In this document: positions 33,919 to 47,197 of the stretch, one piece after another
Layout: each line of letters begins with the position of its first letter
How positions within the stretch are numbered: the stretch's first letter is position 1
Origin: Euryodendron excelsum
Taxonomy: Eukaryota; Streptophyta; Magnoliopsida; Ericales; Pentaphylacaceae
DNA length: 64,000 nucleotides
Assembly: GCA_033060915.1 (NCBI GenBank)
Contig: CM065377.1
Coordinates: 60,336,183-60,400,182 of the forward strand
Reading direction: 5' to 3'
The notes under the pieces: model-generated
The model's database searches: none
Seen by the model: the letters and a program-made list of their open reading frames with translations, nothing else
What the model was told of the DNA's origin: nothing
Translations under genes and position numbers: made by a program

Positions 33919-36900
33919 TTATTTATCTATTTTGAGTAGAGAGTTGAGGGAAGTGCTGTTGAATCGCTGAGCAAGGCCTCGAATCACAAGTACAATAACA
34001 TCTCGTAGGTGTCGTGTCTGCACCAGTAAGTCTACTTCATTCTCACTGTCCACTACGATCCGAAGTCGATGTTGATCGTTCCGGAAGAGCTCCACCTGGA
34101 AAATATCCTCTCCCAGATACTTTTAAGTATTTTGTATCACAAAAATGACACAACAAAAATAAAATCATGATAGTAATAAAATAATGCATGAGGATTAGGA
34201 CATCAATATACCCCAGCTGAAAGTCCCCATATGCATGAAATATAAATTATGCTTATTTACCAGAAATTCCGGCAGTGAGCTATCACTCTGCAAGTTCTGT
34301 CACACTAAAAGCTTTTTATTTGAGATTGATTCAGGGAATAAGTATTATTTTTTATTTTGTTATCATTGCAACAAAAGTTAAAAAAAGAAGGCAACTAAGT
34401 TTCCTACTTGGCATTATTAGGTTATTTTGAGAATCAGATTTTGCTTTTTCTATAGGATGTCATTCAATAAATCATTAATTATGACGATATTTAGTGATGA
34501 CAAAATCTTTGGTGCCTTATCCATTTTAAAGCTTTTTCAAACTACTATTTACACAGTTTAAAATCACTATTCCATCCAGATCTAAACCTTTTCCACAGTG
34601 ATAGCACAGACAATCCTCATCCAGCATTACATTCAATCAGTCACCTTCTTTCTGGATGATCAACAAGACTACTTAGCACCAAAAAAGCTTAGTAAACAGA
34701 ACAATTGAAAACCTTTCTTGAGGTTAGTATGACAGTTCTCCTGTGTCAGTGAGCAAATACCTGAACAATGCAATATACTGACATGATGCATATACATTTG
34801 TTTCGTAACCGTGAAAACCTTTTTAAAAACCATTAATCTTCACCTATCCATACGACATAAGAATATGGTCTTGAATTAAAAATTGTGTTTAACACAAGCT
34901 GTCAATCAATGCATGGAGTAGGGAGTCACCCACTGTGGAAACTGCAAGTTTGAAATTTTTTAAACCAAAATTTACAGTTTAAAATTAAAATCTTTAATGC
35001 CACAAGTGGATGCTTAGAAAACAGGAAATGGGACTTAAAAAACTTGGTATCATATTAGACTAAATACAGGGCCTATCTTGAGTTTAGAAAAACAAACTTA
35101 CATGGAAGGGAGGAGCATAGCTTCCACGAATTTCAGTAGTGGGAAAAGAAGTCTTAGAACCAGGCTTCACAACCTTGATTCTCTTTCTATTGACCTCCAG
35201 AATTCTTCTCTCCAGACTACCCATTCCTGGAACCTGGATTATCGATAAAGATGAAAATACTTATAAGGCATTTTTATACCATTTCTCGTACGCGAGGTTA
35301 AAAAAAAAAAAACACTAACAAAATGGAGAGAAAATAAACAGAAGATACGTGCCTTTTTAGGAGATCTGTCCTTGTCGCACAATGCCTGTCCAAAAAACTA
35401 GGTTGTCAGCTCATAGATGATAAACAGGTTAATTTCTTTGACACAACTCATTTAGAGTATCTTATTTTAATCTAGTCGATCAAAATTTCATTTTGCTGTA
35501 TCGCTTTGGTCGGCTCAAAAACAAAAGTGTTTTGGAAACATGATGAAAACAGAAAGAGAAAAAAATAGGAAACATAGGAAATATGAATTGAAATCCATCC
35601 ATGTGTATTTCTAAAGCTAATAAATAAATAATTGAACATGATTGAAGCTATAGTCATTTAGGTTAGTGAAAACTATGATGCCATTGAATAGTAAATACTA
35701 ATATGCACAAAAACATAGTCAGAAAATTAATTAAAGTAATTGCATTAATTATTAATTAATTAAATTTGAGGATTAAGTTTTATTTTATAAAATGATACTA
35801 ACTTATTGTTGATATTACATTATTATAAAATAATTAGAAAGTTTATGAGTTTCGTTAATGCGTTAGTTTTCAAATAAGGATTTGAAAATTTTTAGCCTAA
35901 ATTAATTATAGTGACAATAAATAAAACTCCCATAAATAATAAATATGACATTATTTATATGACATTAATTAGAACAATTAATGGATCCACAAGCAAGGAT
36001 TAAAATAAACCAAGGAAAGCTTGTATATGTTCTCTTAAACCAATAAAAACATGTTGAAGAAGATTATTCGGAATCTTCTAATAAATGTCGAAACAACTCA
36101 TGATGTCGGTATGTTTCGTAGTGTTTCTGTGTGTTTAGTTGTGTTTCAGTATATTTTAGTGGATACATTGTAATTTCTGTATTCCCCTAATGTTTTCGGG
36201 TTGGTTCCATAGGAAATGGAAACGAAACAAAAGGAAATTTTGTTCCTTATATCTAGTTCACAAGGAGATTGTCTCATATTCTTGGAAACTTTACACTCAA
36301 CTACTCATGCAACAAGATTGCCAAAAACCCCAGCCAATGCATCTTTAGGGCTGGTATATACGCTTCGGCTCAGATCTGTGGTCCACCAAGTGCATGGGTA
36401 CAAGCACCACAAATGCATGTCATATACAGCTAAAGATGCAACTAAAAGCATGATGCATACACAGGATAATGACCTAATAATCATAAGGAGATGCAACTGA
36501 TTTTTTGTTTTCTTTTTAATAAATTCAGATTTGGAAAATTCCAAAAAAGCACACTTTCTCATTGATACTGGGGTATAATATATAGCATTACGAGACACAA
36601 TAAAAATCCCTTCGTCAGGAATCTTATGGAGGATTATAAACATATAATCAGTAGAGAAACCGAGAAATCAGCATAATATATGCAGCATGAGGAAGATATC
36701 TACTGGGGACAGAGATGGAAAGGTTAGCTAGCCAGTAGGTGGATGTAATTCAAGTTGGAGCGTGAATGTCCATCACACCCCAACTTGCAAATAAGATGAT
36801 GAAAGCAGTCCCCTACCAAAGTTTTAGTGAAGACATCAAAAAGTTGGTTGGATGAATGAATACGCAAAGTTTAAACTAGACCTCATAATTTCTTTTATTT

Positions 36901-39016
36901 TTGATTTATTTATTTATTTATTTTGCAAAAAATATCGCAATCAATTTCAATTTCCTTGGTTCCTCATGGAAGACAAGATCAGTCAGAATGTGAAGAGCTA
37001 CTTGGATATCACAATAAAAGCGGAAGGTTGAGAAAGTTACCCCAATCAGTCAACAAGTATGAAAGCCATCAAAGTTCACAAGCAGCTGATATTCCACCTC
37101 AGCCAAGGACCTCGAGATAGTTTCTTGTTTCTTTGTCAATAGCCAACTCATCTAAAAGCTTAAGCTACTAGAAAGAGATGTGTGACTTCATTATTCATAT
37201 TCTAAACACGTCCCCCTCACATGTGGTCAGGCTTTCCACCACAAGCGAGCCAAACAATTGCAAGTACTATAATTGTCAAGTAGGGGGTGAGATTTGAGCA
37301 CATCGTAACTTAACATTTTCCAAAAAGCACCCTCAAGCTATGTTACCCAGACTCGGGTGCGTGTGTCGAACACGGGTACGTATCTAAAGTTCAGATTCGC
37401 CTCTTCCTTAGCTTATAGGATACGGGGACTCGGCAAAAAAGTGTCCAAAAATTGGATGCGGGTACGAGAATACGACAAATAGAACATTGAACAATGATAA
37501 ATTTTATTTATTGTTATTAATTTGTATAAGCACATCTTCATATTTATTTAGAAAATTTATTATACATATACATAATACCAAGTTAAAATAATTTTTTAGG
37601 ATATAGAAAGGTTTGTAATGAAAGAAAAAATAATATCTGAATTTTTTTCTTGAAAATCATATTTGACTTTTAAAAGGATTGAATTTAAAAAATTATAATT
37701 TTTATAAACAATATGCTAGCCAGCTGTTTCACACAACAGGCCCATTTTTCTATATATCTATACCCAACAATGTGCACACCAGCTGTTGACACACAAGTTT
37801 GTTTTCCCATGTATCTACAACTCACTTTTCAAAGTGTAAAGCAAAAGCAAAACCGACATCCCTTTCTCTTCCAATTAATAACATTATCACTCTCTCTCTC
37901 TCTCTCTCACAACCCCCAAATCCCAATCGTCTTCCTCATACGAACCACTAGTCCACCACAGCTTCTCATGGTCGTTGATGGCTATATGTCGGTTACTTTA
38001 TCATACTTCCGACGCCGAAAAGGTAATCTCAAGCTGTTTCGACTGTTTCGATGGTTTCGACAAGTCCACGGAATCCAGCGATAACAGCCTCGATTTGGAA
38101 TATTCTAGCGTCACAGCTTGCAATGGCTCTGAAATGATGCTCGACCAAGACAACTGTGTCGAGAGAAAGAGAGTCGTGCTGGACGCAGATCCCATACCCG
38201 CACCGGCGACGTGTCGTGTCGTGTCGACACGGGTACTTTGCCCCAAACTGCCAAGTCCAGGTAACACAGCCCTCAAGTGTGCTAAGCTTCCCACCCTATG
38301 CAGTCCAAACACATGCAAGTAATACAATAGTCACATATGAAGTGAGATTTTAGCACAGTGTAACTTCGTTATTTATATCCACAATATGCCCCCTCACATA
38401 TGACCATGCTTCCAATCATAAGCGGGCCAAACATGTGCAAGTACTATGATTATTAAGTAGGCATTGAGATTCAAGTGTAGGATGTAACACCCTAAATCCC
38501 ACATCTCGTTTAAACATTTAATTATGAGATATTTGTGCTTAATTGTATGTATACTGTAGTTTTGTGTGACCTTAATTGATTAATTGGGTTAGAATTGCAT
38601 AGGTGTATATACGCAATTAAGGATGGGTTAGAATTGCATAGGTGCATATACCTAATTAAGGATTTCTTGTAATTACCCAAATTAGATTTTAGATGCATGA
38701 GATGTGGCCAAGTAATTTAAGTAGTTAGCTTTAACCATGGTTACTTAGAATTAACCCTTGATTTATTGATGCATGAACCCACACACTTGGTTGCATGAAA
38801 GAGTGTCATATCATTATAAAGGATCATCTCTTTACTCCTTAGAGGGACATGTGTTCCACTATACATGCAAAGGATAGGACATGTGAACCACCATCATGTA
38901 CTAATTGCTTGCACTTATGTAAAGAGATAGAGAATAAGTGGGATTTATAGAGACCCTACTATAAACTTCTTTTACTCACTACCATAGATATTTTCATATT
39001 GACATGAATGGGTAGT

Positions 39017-39047
<31 letters not shown>

Positions 39048-42000
39048 GGAGAAGCGTATGGGAGAAGTCAGAAGTCTCTAGAAAAGGTGGGTCTTGCTAG
39101 ACCTTGTTGTTTGGCTTAAAAGAAAGTGAAGGAAAATGTAGAAAAAAGTAAAAGAAATTTATAGAAGACTTCAACCTAGTTTAAACCAAGGTATGTAATT
39201 AATTTATATGCTCATACTACTACATTTAATCGGTTAGAAAATCCTCTAAAACACTTTTTTGATGAGAAATTGAGGGTTTATGCTTTGAAAGAAGACCATG
39301 CTTTAATCAAGACCATGTTTTGAAGATCTTTTGTGACTATAACCATGTTATGACCTTCATTTACCTAGGGTTGGAACCATGAGACTTTATTGGAGATTTT
39401 GGGTTCTCCATTTTGATATTCGACCTTAAAGAAGAAAACAACTTTTGAATGAGACCAAGATTTAAAGTGTGTTTTCTATGCCATTGGAAAATAGACTTTT
39501 ACACCTTTATATTGACAATTTATGGACCAAAGTCCAAGTTAAAAAGAATGACTTATGGCTATTTGAAGTTAGCACCTTGTTTCTATCCTGAACTTACTTT
39601 TTGTATGCAAGAGTCGACACCTGTGTTAAAGGGTCAACACTTGTGAACCTAGAATTTGGACATGAGCAATCTGTGAAAAAGAGTAGACATTTTTCAGCAC
39701 AAGAGTCGACACCTTCAGCCCCAGCATAGACACCATCACCACAAGAGTAGACACTCTTGCCCAAGTTTTGACACTTTAATCAAGAGGCTACACTTTAGTT
39801 AGAACATCAAAAGCTCTTCACTCTAGAATACTTTTGCACTATTTGAGGACCTATTAATAAGAGTTAGGAGTTGTTTCTTGAACATATTATATGTCTTGAT
39901 TGTGTATGATTATCACAAGGAGGAATTCGGAGCATTAAGGGACTCAAGGTGAGTAATGAAGTAATTAGAGTAACTCTATTGTATTTTCTATACAAATGTA
40001 TTCTTTACTACAAACTTGCACAATTGAGATGCTTTCAATACAAAGGTTTTATCTATGATATTTCTAAAGTATAATTACCATTGTTTGTGATAAGCTTTGT
40101 ATCTATCACACTTTGCAAACCCATAGACTTAACTATGTATGTATTGTTTAAAGATGCATTTTGAAAAGCTATTATGTGCCAAGCTTGGGGTCTTACATCC
40201 GAGCGACTTTAATTTCGTTGGACATGTCTTTGCTATGCTTGAGACTCATATTAGGTTTTGTTAAGTTGCATGATGTACCTTTTTGGGAGCTTTGGATGAT
40301 GTTAAATTGGTAATTGTTAAAGCTTATTATTTTCCTACTCTTTCTTATAAGAGTAATCTTGTAATCTTGTTACATATTTTGATTAGTATATATGAAAGCT
40401 AAAGTGTAGGAATTACTTCATATAATCCTAAGCCTATTCTGTTACCTCTACATTCTCTGTCTCTTCTCTCCTTCTTTCATCTAACCCTAAATTTCACTTT
40501 AACTTAATATCAGAGTACCTCGATCCTCACCTTAAACCTATAAAAAAATATCATAAAAATTTGCTTATTGTGATTAGGGCTGACATCATCATCCATATGG
40601 ATGACGTCAGCAATCGTTGGCATGTGCTGAGTCTCATGGTATTTTTTTTATAATTTTTAAAAATCATCTGATGCATCGTTTGATTTTTTGGATAATTTTA
40701 AGATTTTTTGCCCTATTTTTTTCAATCTGCCCTTCTGCGCATCTCCCGTTTTTTTTGCTACTTGAATCTACTTCTATGAGTGCCGATATGATGCTCTAGA
40801 GGCATTCTTGGTGTTTTCTTGCTCGTTTGTTGGATTTCGTTGGCTATTTTGACCTTTTTGGTAGTTGGCTCTATTCATGGAGGTTGTTTTGGCTTCTTTT
40901 GGTTGATTTCCTGCACTACTTAGCGTTGATATAGTGTTCTAGAGGCTCTGTGGTGGTTGCTTTGGCTGTTTGGTCCTTGTTTGGCCTTTATTGGTTGCGT
41001 TCCTGCCCCCTTGGTGGTTTCTCATTGATTTCTTAATTTTTTTTAGCTGTTTTGTGCACCATAATGGGCTTCTCTTGTGGCCTTGCTTCCTGTTGGTTAA
41101 CTGGTTTTTGTTTTTTATGGCTACTTCCGATTCCAACTGCCTGAACCCAAATCGTCTTTGATTAAGGAGGATGATTTACCTTGATCCATTACCTCCAAGC
41201 GATTAAATTGTTTGAATTATCTTGCCTGGGCTCATACCGTGAAAGTCTTTTTTTGTGACAAACGCAAATTGAAATATATTACCTGTCTTCCTCCTTCAAC
41301 CGATGACCCCCTTTCTAATGATTAGCTAGCTGAAGATTCTATTGTTATAGGGTTGTTATAGCATAGTTTGGAGCCTCACATTACTACTACAGTTGAATTT
41401 TGTGATTCATCTAAGAAGATTTGGGATTCTGTCACTGAATCCTTTTCCCAGTAGAGTAATGTTTCCTAGGCCTTTGAACTGTATGAAAATATCTTCACCA
41501 CTAAACAATATGAAAAGTCCTTGTCTGATTATTACAGTACTCTCAAGCATTTATGGGAGCAATTGTTGCACTATCGCCCATTTACTCCTGATTTAGAGCA
41601 ACAGAAACGACAATGAGAGGACTTTATGATTGCATCCTTACTTTCTTATTTAAATTCTGATCTCTGTGGCTTCAAGGATCAAATTCTTGCCAGTGAGACA
41701 CTACCTACTACTGCCAATGCTTATTCTCGGTTGTTACGGTCATCTCTAGGAGAACCTTCTGTTCATAATACCTCCACTTCTCCTTCCTTGTAGTCTTCTG
41801 CCTTAGTTACTCGTAATGGCAGTTATGGTTCCTTTCGTGGTGGTGGTGGCTTTTGTCGTGGTCGCGGAGGCCGCAATTCTCATGGTAGCAATTTTCGTGG
41901 TACTTATCGTGATCGCGGTGGTTCTTCTGGCCGTAGTCCTGGTACTTAAGGTCGCAACAATTTTAAGTGTACTCATTGTGATGGTACCAAACATACTGAA

Positions 42001-45000
42001 TCATGATGTTGGACGAAGTATGATGAGCCCGACTATGTGAATCATGTTAGTAATGGTTCTCCTAATGCTCTTCTCACTCAACTTAATGATATCATCCAGA
42101 GCCTACATACTGCACTTCCCTCATCCTCTATTGCTTAGCCTAGTGAGATTGTTTAGACTCTACGTCCTACTCTCCCATTCTCTTCCACTGCTACATTAGC
42201 TAATTCAGGTAATATTGTCGATGTGGTCACTTCCTCCCCATCTTGGGTCAATGATTCTAGAGTTAGCTCACATATGTTTGGTAACTCTTCTTTATTTTCT
42301 AATTTGCATTCTCTTAACCATCATATGGTTTTGGTTGATGGATACTCTCAACCTGTTGGTGGTAAGGGGATTGTGCATCCTAATGCCTCCCTCTCTTTAC
42401 CCTCTAGTCTCTATGTTTCACAGTTTCCTTTAAACTTACTTTTAGTTAGTCAACTGACTAAAATTTTATATTGTTCAATAACCTTTACTCCTACTTTATG
42501 TGCCTTTCAGGATCTCAAGACCCAGAAGAGAATTGATTCGGGGCATGAAAAGGACGGCCTGTATTTTCTGAATTCAGCCTGTTCTCATTCTATCACTTCA
42601 TCTGCATTGAGTGCTACCATCTCTCCTCTCCAGTGGCATTTTCGTTTGGGTCATCCTTCCTTGGCCAAACTTAAGTCAGCTATCCCTAATTTGAGTCATA
42701 TGTCTCGTTTAGAGTGTGAAACTTGTTAGCTAGGAAAGCATCACTGTAGTTCATTTCCTAGTCGTGTTTTTTGTCGTCAATATAAGTCATTTGATATAGT
42801 TCATAATGACATATGGGGTCCTTCTCGAACTCCTGCTGTTAATGAATTTCTCTATTTTGTGATATTTGTTGATCACACTATTCCCGCATGACCTGATTAT
42901 TTTTAATGAAATAGAGATCGAAATTACCTTATCTTGTTTTGTGATTTTATAATGAGATACTTACTCAATTTGTAAACGTATAAAGATTTTCCATTCTAAT
43001 AATGTCTTAGAATATACCATATATTCTCCAACCTTTTTGTGTTGATCGTGACATTATTCACCAAACAAGTTGTGTTCATACATCTCAACAATATAGTGTT
43101 GCTGAATGCAAACATCGTCATTTATTAGATATTGCTTGCACCATGTCATTTAACATGCAGGTTCCAAAACACTTTTGGGGGGATGTTCTTACTGCTTGTC
43201 ACCTTGTTAATCAAATGCCTTCGACAGTTCTGGCTAACAAATCTCTTTTCTCTTTCTTATATCCTGATTCTTCTCCATTTTTCATTACTCCTTATATATT
43301 CGGTTGTTTTGTCTTCAATCATAATCTTGATCCTGGTTTAAATAAATTATCTTCTCAAGCTCGCAAATGTGTTTTCTTTGGGTACTCTCGAACTCAAAAA
43401 GGTTATCGTTGCTACTATCATCTCTCTCGCTCATACTTTGTGAGCGCCGATGTTACTTTTTTTTTAGTATGCACCCTTCTTCTCTACCCCAGGTCAAGAC
43501 TTCTCAGCCGACCTTATCAGTTGTCGTGAGGGGGAGCCCTCTTTTTCTTCCACTACTCTTCCGTTACCCTTGTCTTCCTCACTTTCTTCCTCCATTTCTT
43601 CTCATGTTCCTAATCCTTCATTGCAAGTTTATCAGCGATCCAGGACTCGCCCGGTTGTCCACTATGGCCTGATTTCTGCATTTTCTTTGTCTGAGGTTCC
43701 TGTTATTCCTCTCTTCTCTTTCAAAGTCTGATGATCTACCTATTGCTTTACGCTGAGGTAAACGCACTTATACTCAATACCCTATTACTCTGTTTGTGTC
43801 TTGTAATCGTACTTCATCGTTTCTCCATTTCTTTGTTTGTGCCCTATCTTCTATATCTATCCTTGCTTCTACTTCTTATCAACAGGCTTTATCTTCGGCT
43901 GGTTGGAAACATGCTATGGATGAAGAGATGTGTGCCCTTTCACTAATAAGACTTGGGAACTTACTTATCTTCCCATGACAAACAAACAGTGGGTTGTCAT
44001 TGGGTTTATACTATTAAACACCTTCCCAATGGCTCTATTGGGTGTCTTAAGGGCCACTTGGTTACTAAAGGCTACACTTAAACCTATGGTGTTTATTATC
44101 TTGAGACCTTCTCTCCTGTTGCTCGCCTTAATTCTGTTCAAATTCTATTGGCGGTTGTTGTTACTCGCTCCTGGCCCTTATATCAGCTTGATATAAAGAA
44201 TGTTTTTCTTCATGGAGATCTTCAGGAGGAAATTTATATGAATCAGCCACCTGGCTATGTCATTTCTGGTTGTGAGAATCTTGTTTGTTGACCTTAGCAA
44301 GGCACTATATGGTCTGAAGCAATCTCCTCGTGCCTGGTTTGATCGATTCAGTGCCATTGTGCTTAACTATAGTTTTTAGTGCTCCACCTCTAATCACTCT
44401 GTGTTTGTTCGTCATTCTTCTGCTAGTACCATTGTCTTGATTGTTTACGTTAATAATATTATCATTTTTGAGAGTGATTCTGATGGTATTGATGATTTGA
44501 AACGTCATTTGAGTACATAGTTTCACAAAAAAGATTTGGGTATTCTTCATTATTTTCTTGGGATTGAGGTTGCACGCTCTTCTCAGGGTATTTCTCTTTC
44601 CTAATGGAAATATGTCATTGATCTTCTGTCTAAGACTGGCCTCTTGGGTTCTCACCCAACTAAGACTCCTATGAATTCCATTATTAAGCGTGATGCTGAG
44701 CATGAGGATATCTTTCTTGATGTTAACCGTTATCGCCACTAGTTGGCAAATTGCTTTACCTTACTGTTACTCGCCCCGACATTACTTATGTTGTTGAGGT
44801 TGCTAGTCAATATAAGCATACTCCTCGTGATTCGCATTTTACAGCCGTTTGTCGGATTTTACGATATTTGAAAGGCTCACCTGGCCATGGATTGTTATAT
44901 CAGCCTTCTACTTCTTTGTTTGTTACCGATTTTAATGATGTTGATTGGGTTAGTAGTCGTTCCGATAGACAATTCACCTTTGGTTATTGTACCTTTGTTG

Positions 45001-47147
45001 GTGGCAATCTTTTACCATAGCCATAGTCCTGTACCATAGCTATAGTGACCTAAGCAGTGACAACTGCAAAAGAGCATTGCTGCAATGACTCAATATATTA
45101 AAAATCCATTCCATTTTGCACTGGCTCATTAGGATTGCATTTGTCATATTATTCATATTATTAATTTACTATTGTAACAACTTTTAAGTTCCAACACATA
45201 TTGGTATATTTTTTCTTTATTCTCATGAATTATCTATTCTACTAGCATTTCTAATTATTCTTGATAGTGCAATTCCCTTACTTGATGAAATGTTTCACCT
45301 TTGTAGCTTTAAAACCAATCAAAAATTCGGTATCATTCATAAAATATGTTTTTTAAGTGTCACAATATTATTTATAAATTATTGCAAATATTTAATTATG
45401 ACAAATAAGGTCAAAACATGCTTATCAATGAGTTTATGGCATTTGCTAGTTTTTGAAAAAAATTCATGACTGTGGTTACCGATTCTTGTTATAAATTAGC
45501 TAATACTCCTGATACCATTACATCGCGACGGGAACGTTAGATCGGCTGGTACAGCAACTTAAAACCATACTTTTGACTAAAGTTAAATATTATTCTTTCT
45601 ATTTCAAGACTCAAAGAATGAGGACATTTTTGGAGACTTTGTCCAGGCTTAATTCCTATAAACGCAAGCACAAACAAGTGTTCAGGTGGAGATAAGAGTC
45701 AGAGTCACAAGACGCTGTCACGGATATCCAGAGTGGAAAATGCCAAGGTCTTCCCTACAGATCTCTAGTTGAAGACTCAAGATTCCTACTCCAGAGGATG
45801 TGCTGCTCGATTAAACATATCTATAGGGAAGGAAACAGCTGTGCGGATATCCTTCCGCAAATGGGTAATGATTAGGAGGAACCACTAGTGGTAATGGAAG
45901 AACCCTCGAACCAAGTGAACCGCAACCTTGTGGCTGACATGGTTGGAATTCCTCTAGATAAGCTCTAGTTTCAAAAAAAAAAAGATATGCACGCTTTACA
46001 TCCTACAATAAAGGGGACACAAGATCTGGAGCATTATGAGGCACTCTTCTGGTCATTCAGATAATGGAAGGCACCCATTTCACTCACAACCATTCAATAG
46101 AAGAAAGGATAAACTTCAATTTTCACATAAAATACATGAGAATAGTATTCATAAACAGCAAATAGATTTAATATTTAAAAATATCTGGCATTATGAGTTC
46201 TATGTTCAATATTTAGTATCACAAGCTAGGAAGCACGGACACTCCGTTTAGGATGCCGTATCCGTGTCGGACACATGTCGAACACACATACTCCTCGGAC
46301 ACACCAGGACAGGTGTCAGACACGCCAATTGGCGTGTCCAATATTTTTATTAATATTTTTTCAAGTGGACACTTATCGAACACATCGGGGACACGCGTGT
46401 CCAACTATTGGACACATTTTGGGACACGCTGGAGTTAAAATGTTATTGTTAAAAGTATTAAATAGAGTCTAATTTATAAATCTCAAAACTTTAAAACACC
46501 AAGACATAAAATGCCCAAATCCAATTCTTCAAATCCTTAACTTGTTAGTAATTGTATTATAATTGTGAACTTATTTAGTTATTTTCATCTTATTTTTGGT
46601 GATTTATGAATTTTATGTTCACATACATAACAAACAAAAAATGTATAAAAATATTTTTTTTGCCGTGTCCCTGCCGTATCCGTGTCCTCACTTTTTGAAA
46701 ATGTTGTGTCCCGTGTCCGTATCTATGTCCGTATCCGTACCCGTGTCCGTATCCGTGCTTCTTAGATCACAAGTTATGCTCTATAGAATGCACAACTGTG
46801 TACATGGAGTATGTGTTTTTGCATGCAAAAGAAATTGGAAAGATATATCAGTCCACTCAGCAAACTAATATGTATGATTGAAAAAGAAATAACAAAAAAG
46901 GGGGGGAAAAACTTTAAAAGTTATATATATATATATATTATAAAGCATCCAAAACAGATATAAAAGAAATATTATCATACCTCAAACTTCACAGATCCAA
47001 GATCAAGCTTTTGCTTCACTTCCTTAAGAATGTCAGGTTCTGGAAGTAGATCAAATGCCAAATCAGATGCAAAAGAAAACACAAATTAGGAAAATCTATC
47101 GTATCATAGATTCACATGAAACCCCTAAATCAATTTTTACAAATGAC

Positions 47148-47197
<50 letters not shown>

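Noticed and set aside
35349..35385. A 37-base AIR9 exon ending at a GT donor
   Set aside because: It stays in frame but gives a sequence one residue shorter than I expect from the family; the GC donor fits better. Kept as an alternative in the findings.
41803..42040. Val/Ile- or Thr-rich frames on both strands
   Set aside because: They are out-of-frame readings of the Gly/Arg-rich gag tract of the copia relic.
44305..44739. A 144-residue minus-strand frame
   Set aside because: It is antisense to the copia reverse transcriptase relic, whose motifs are on the plus strand.
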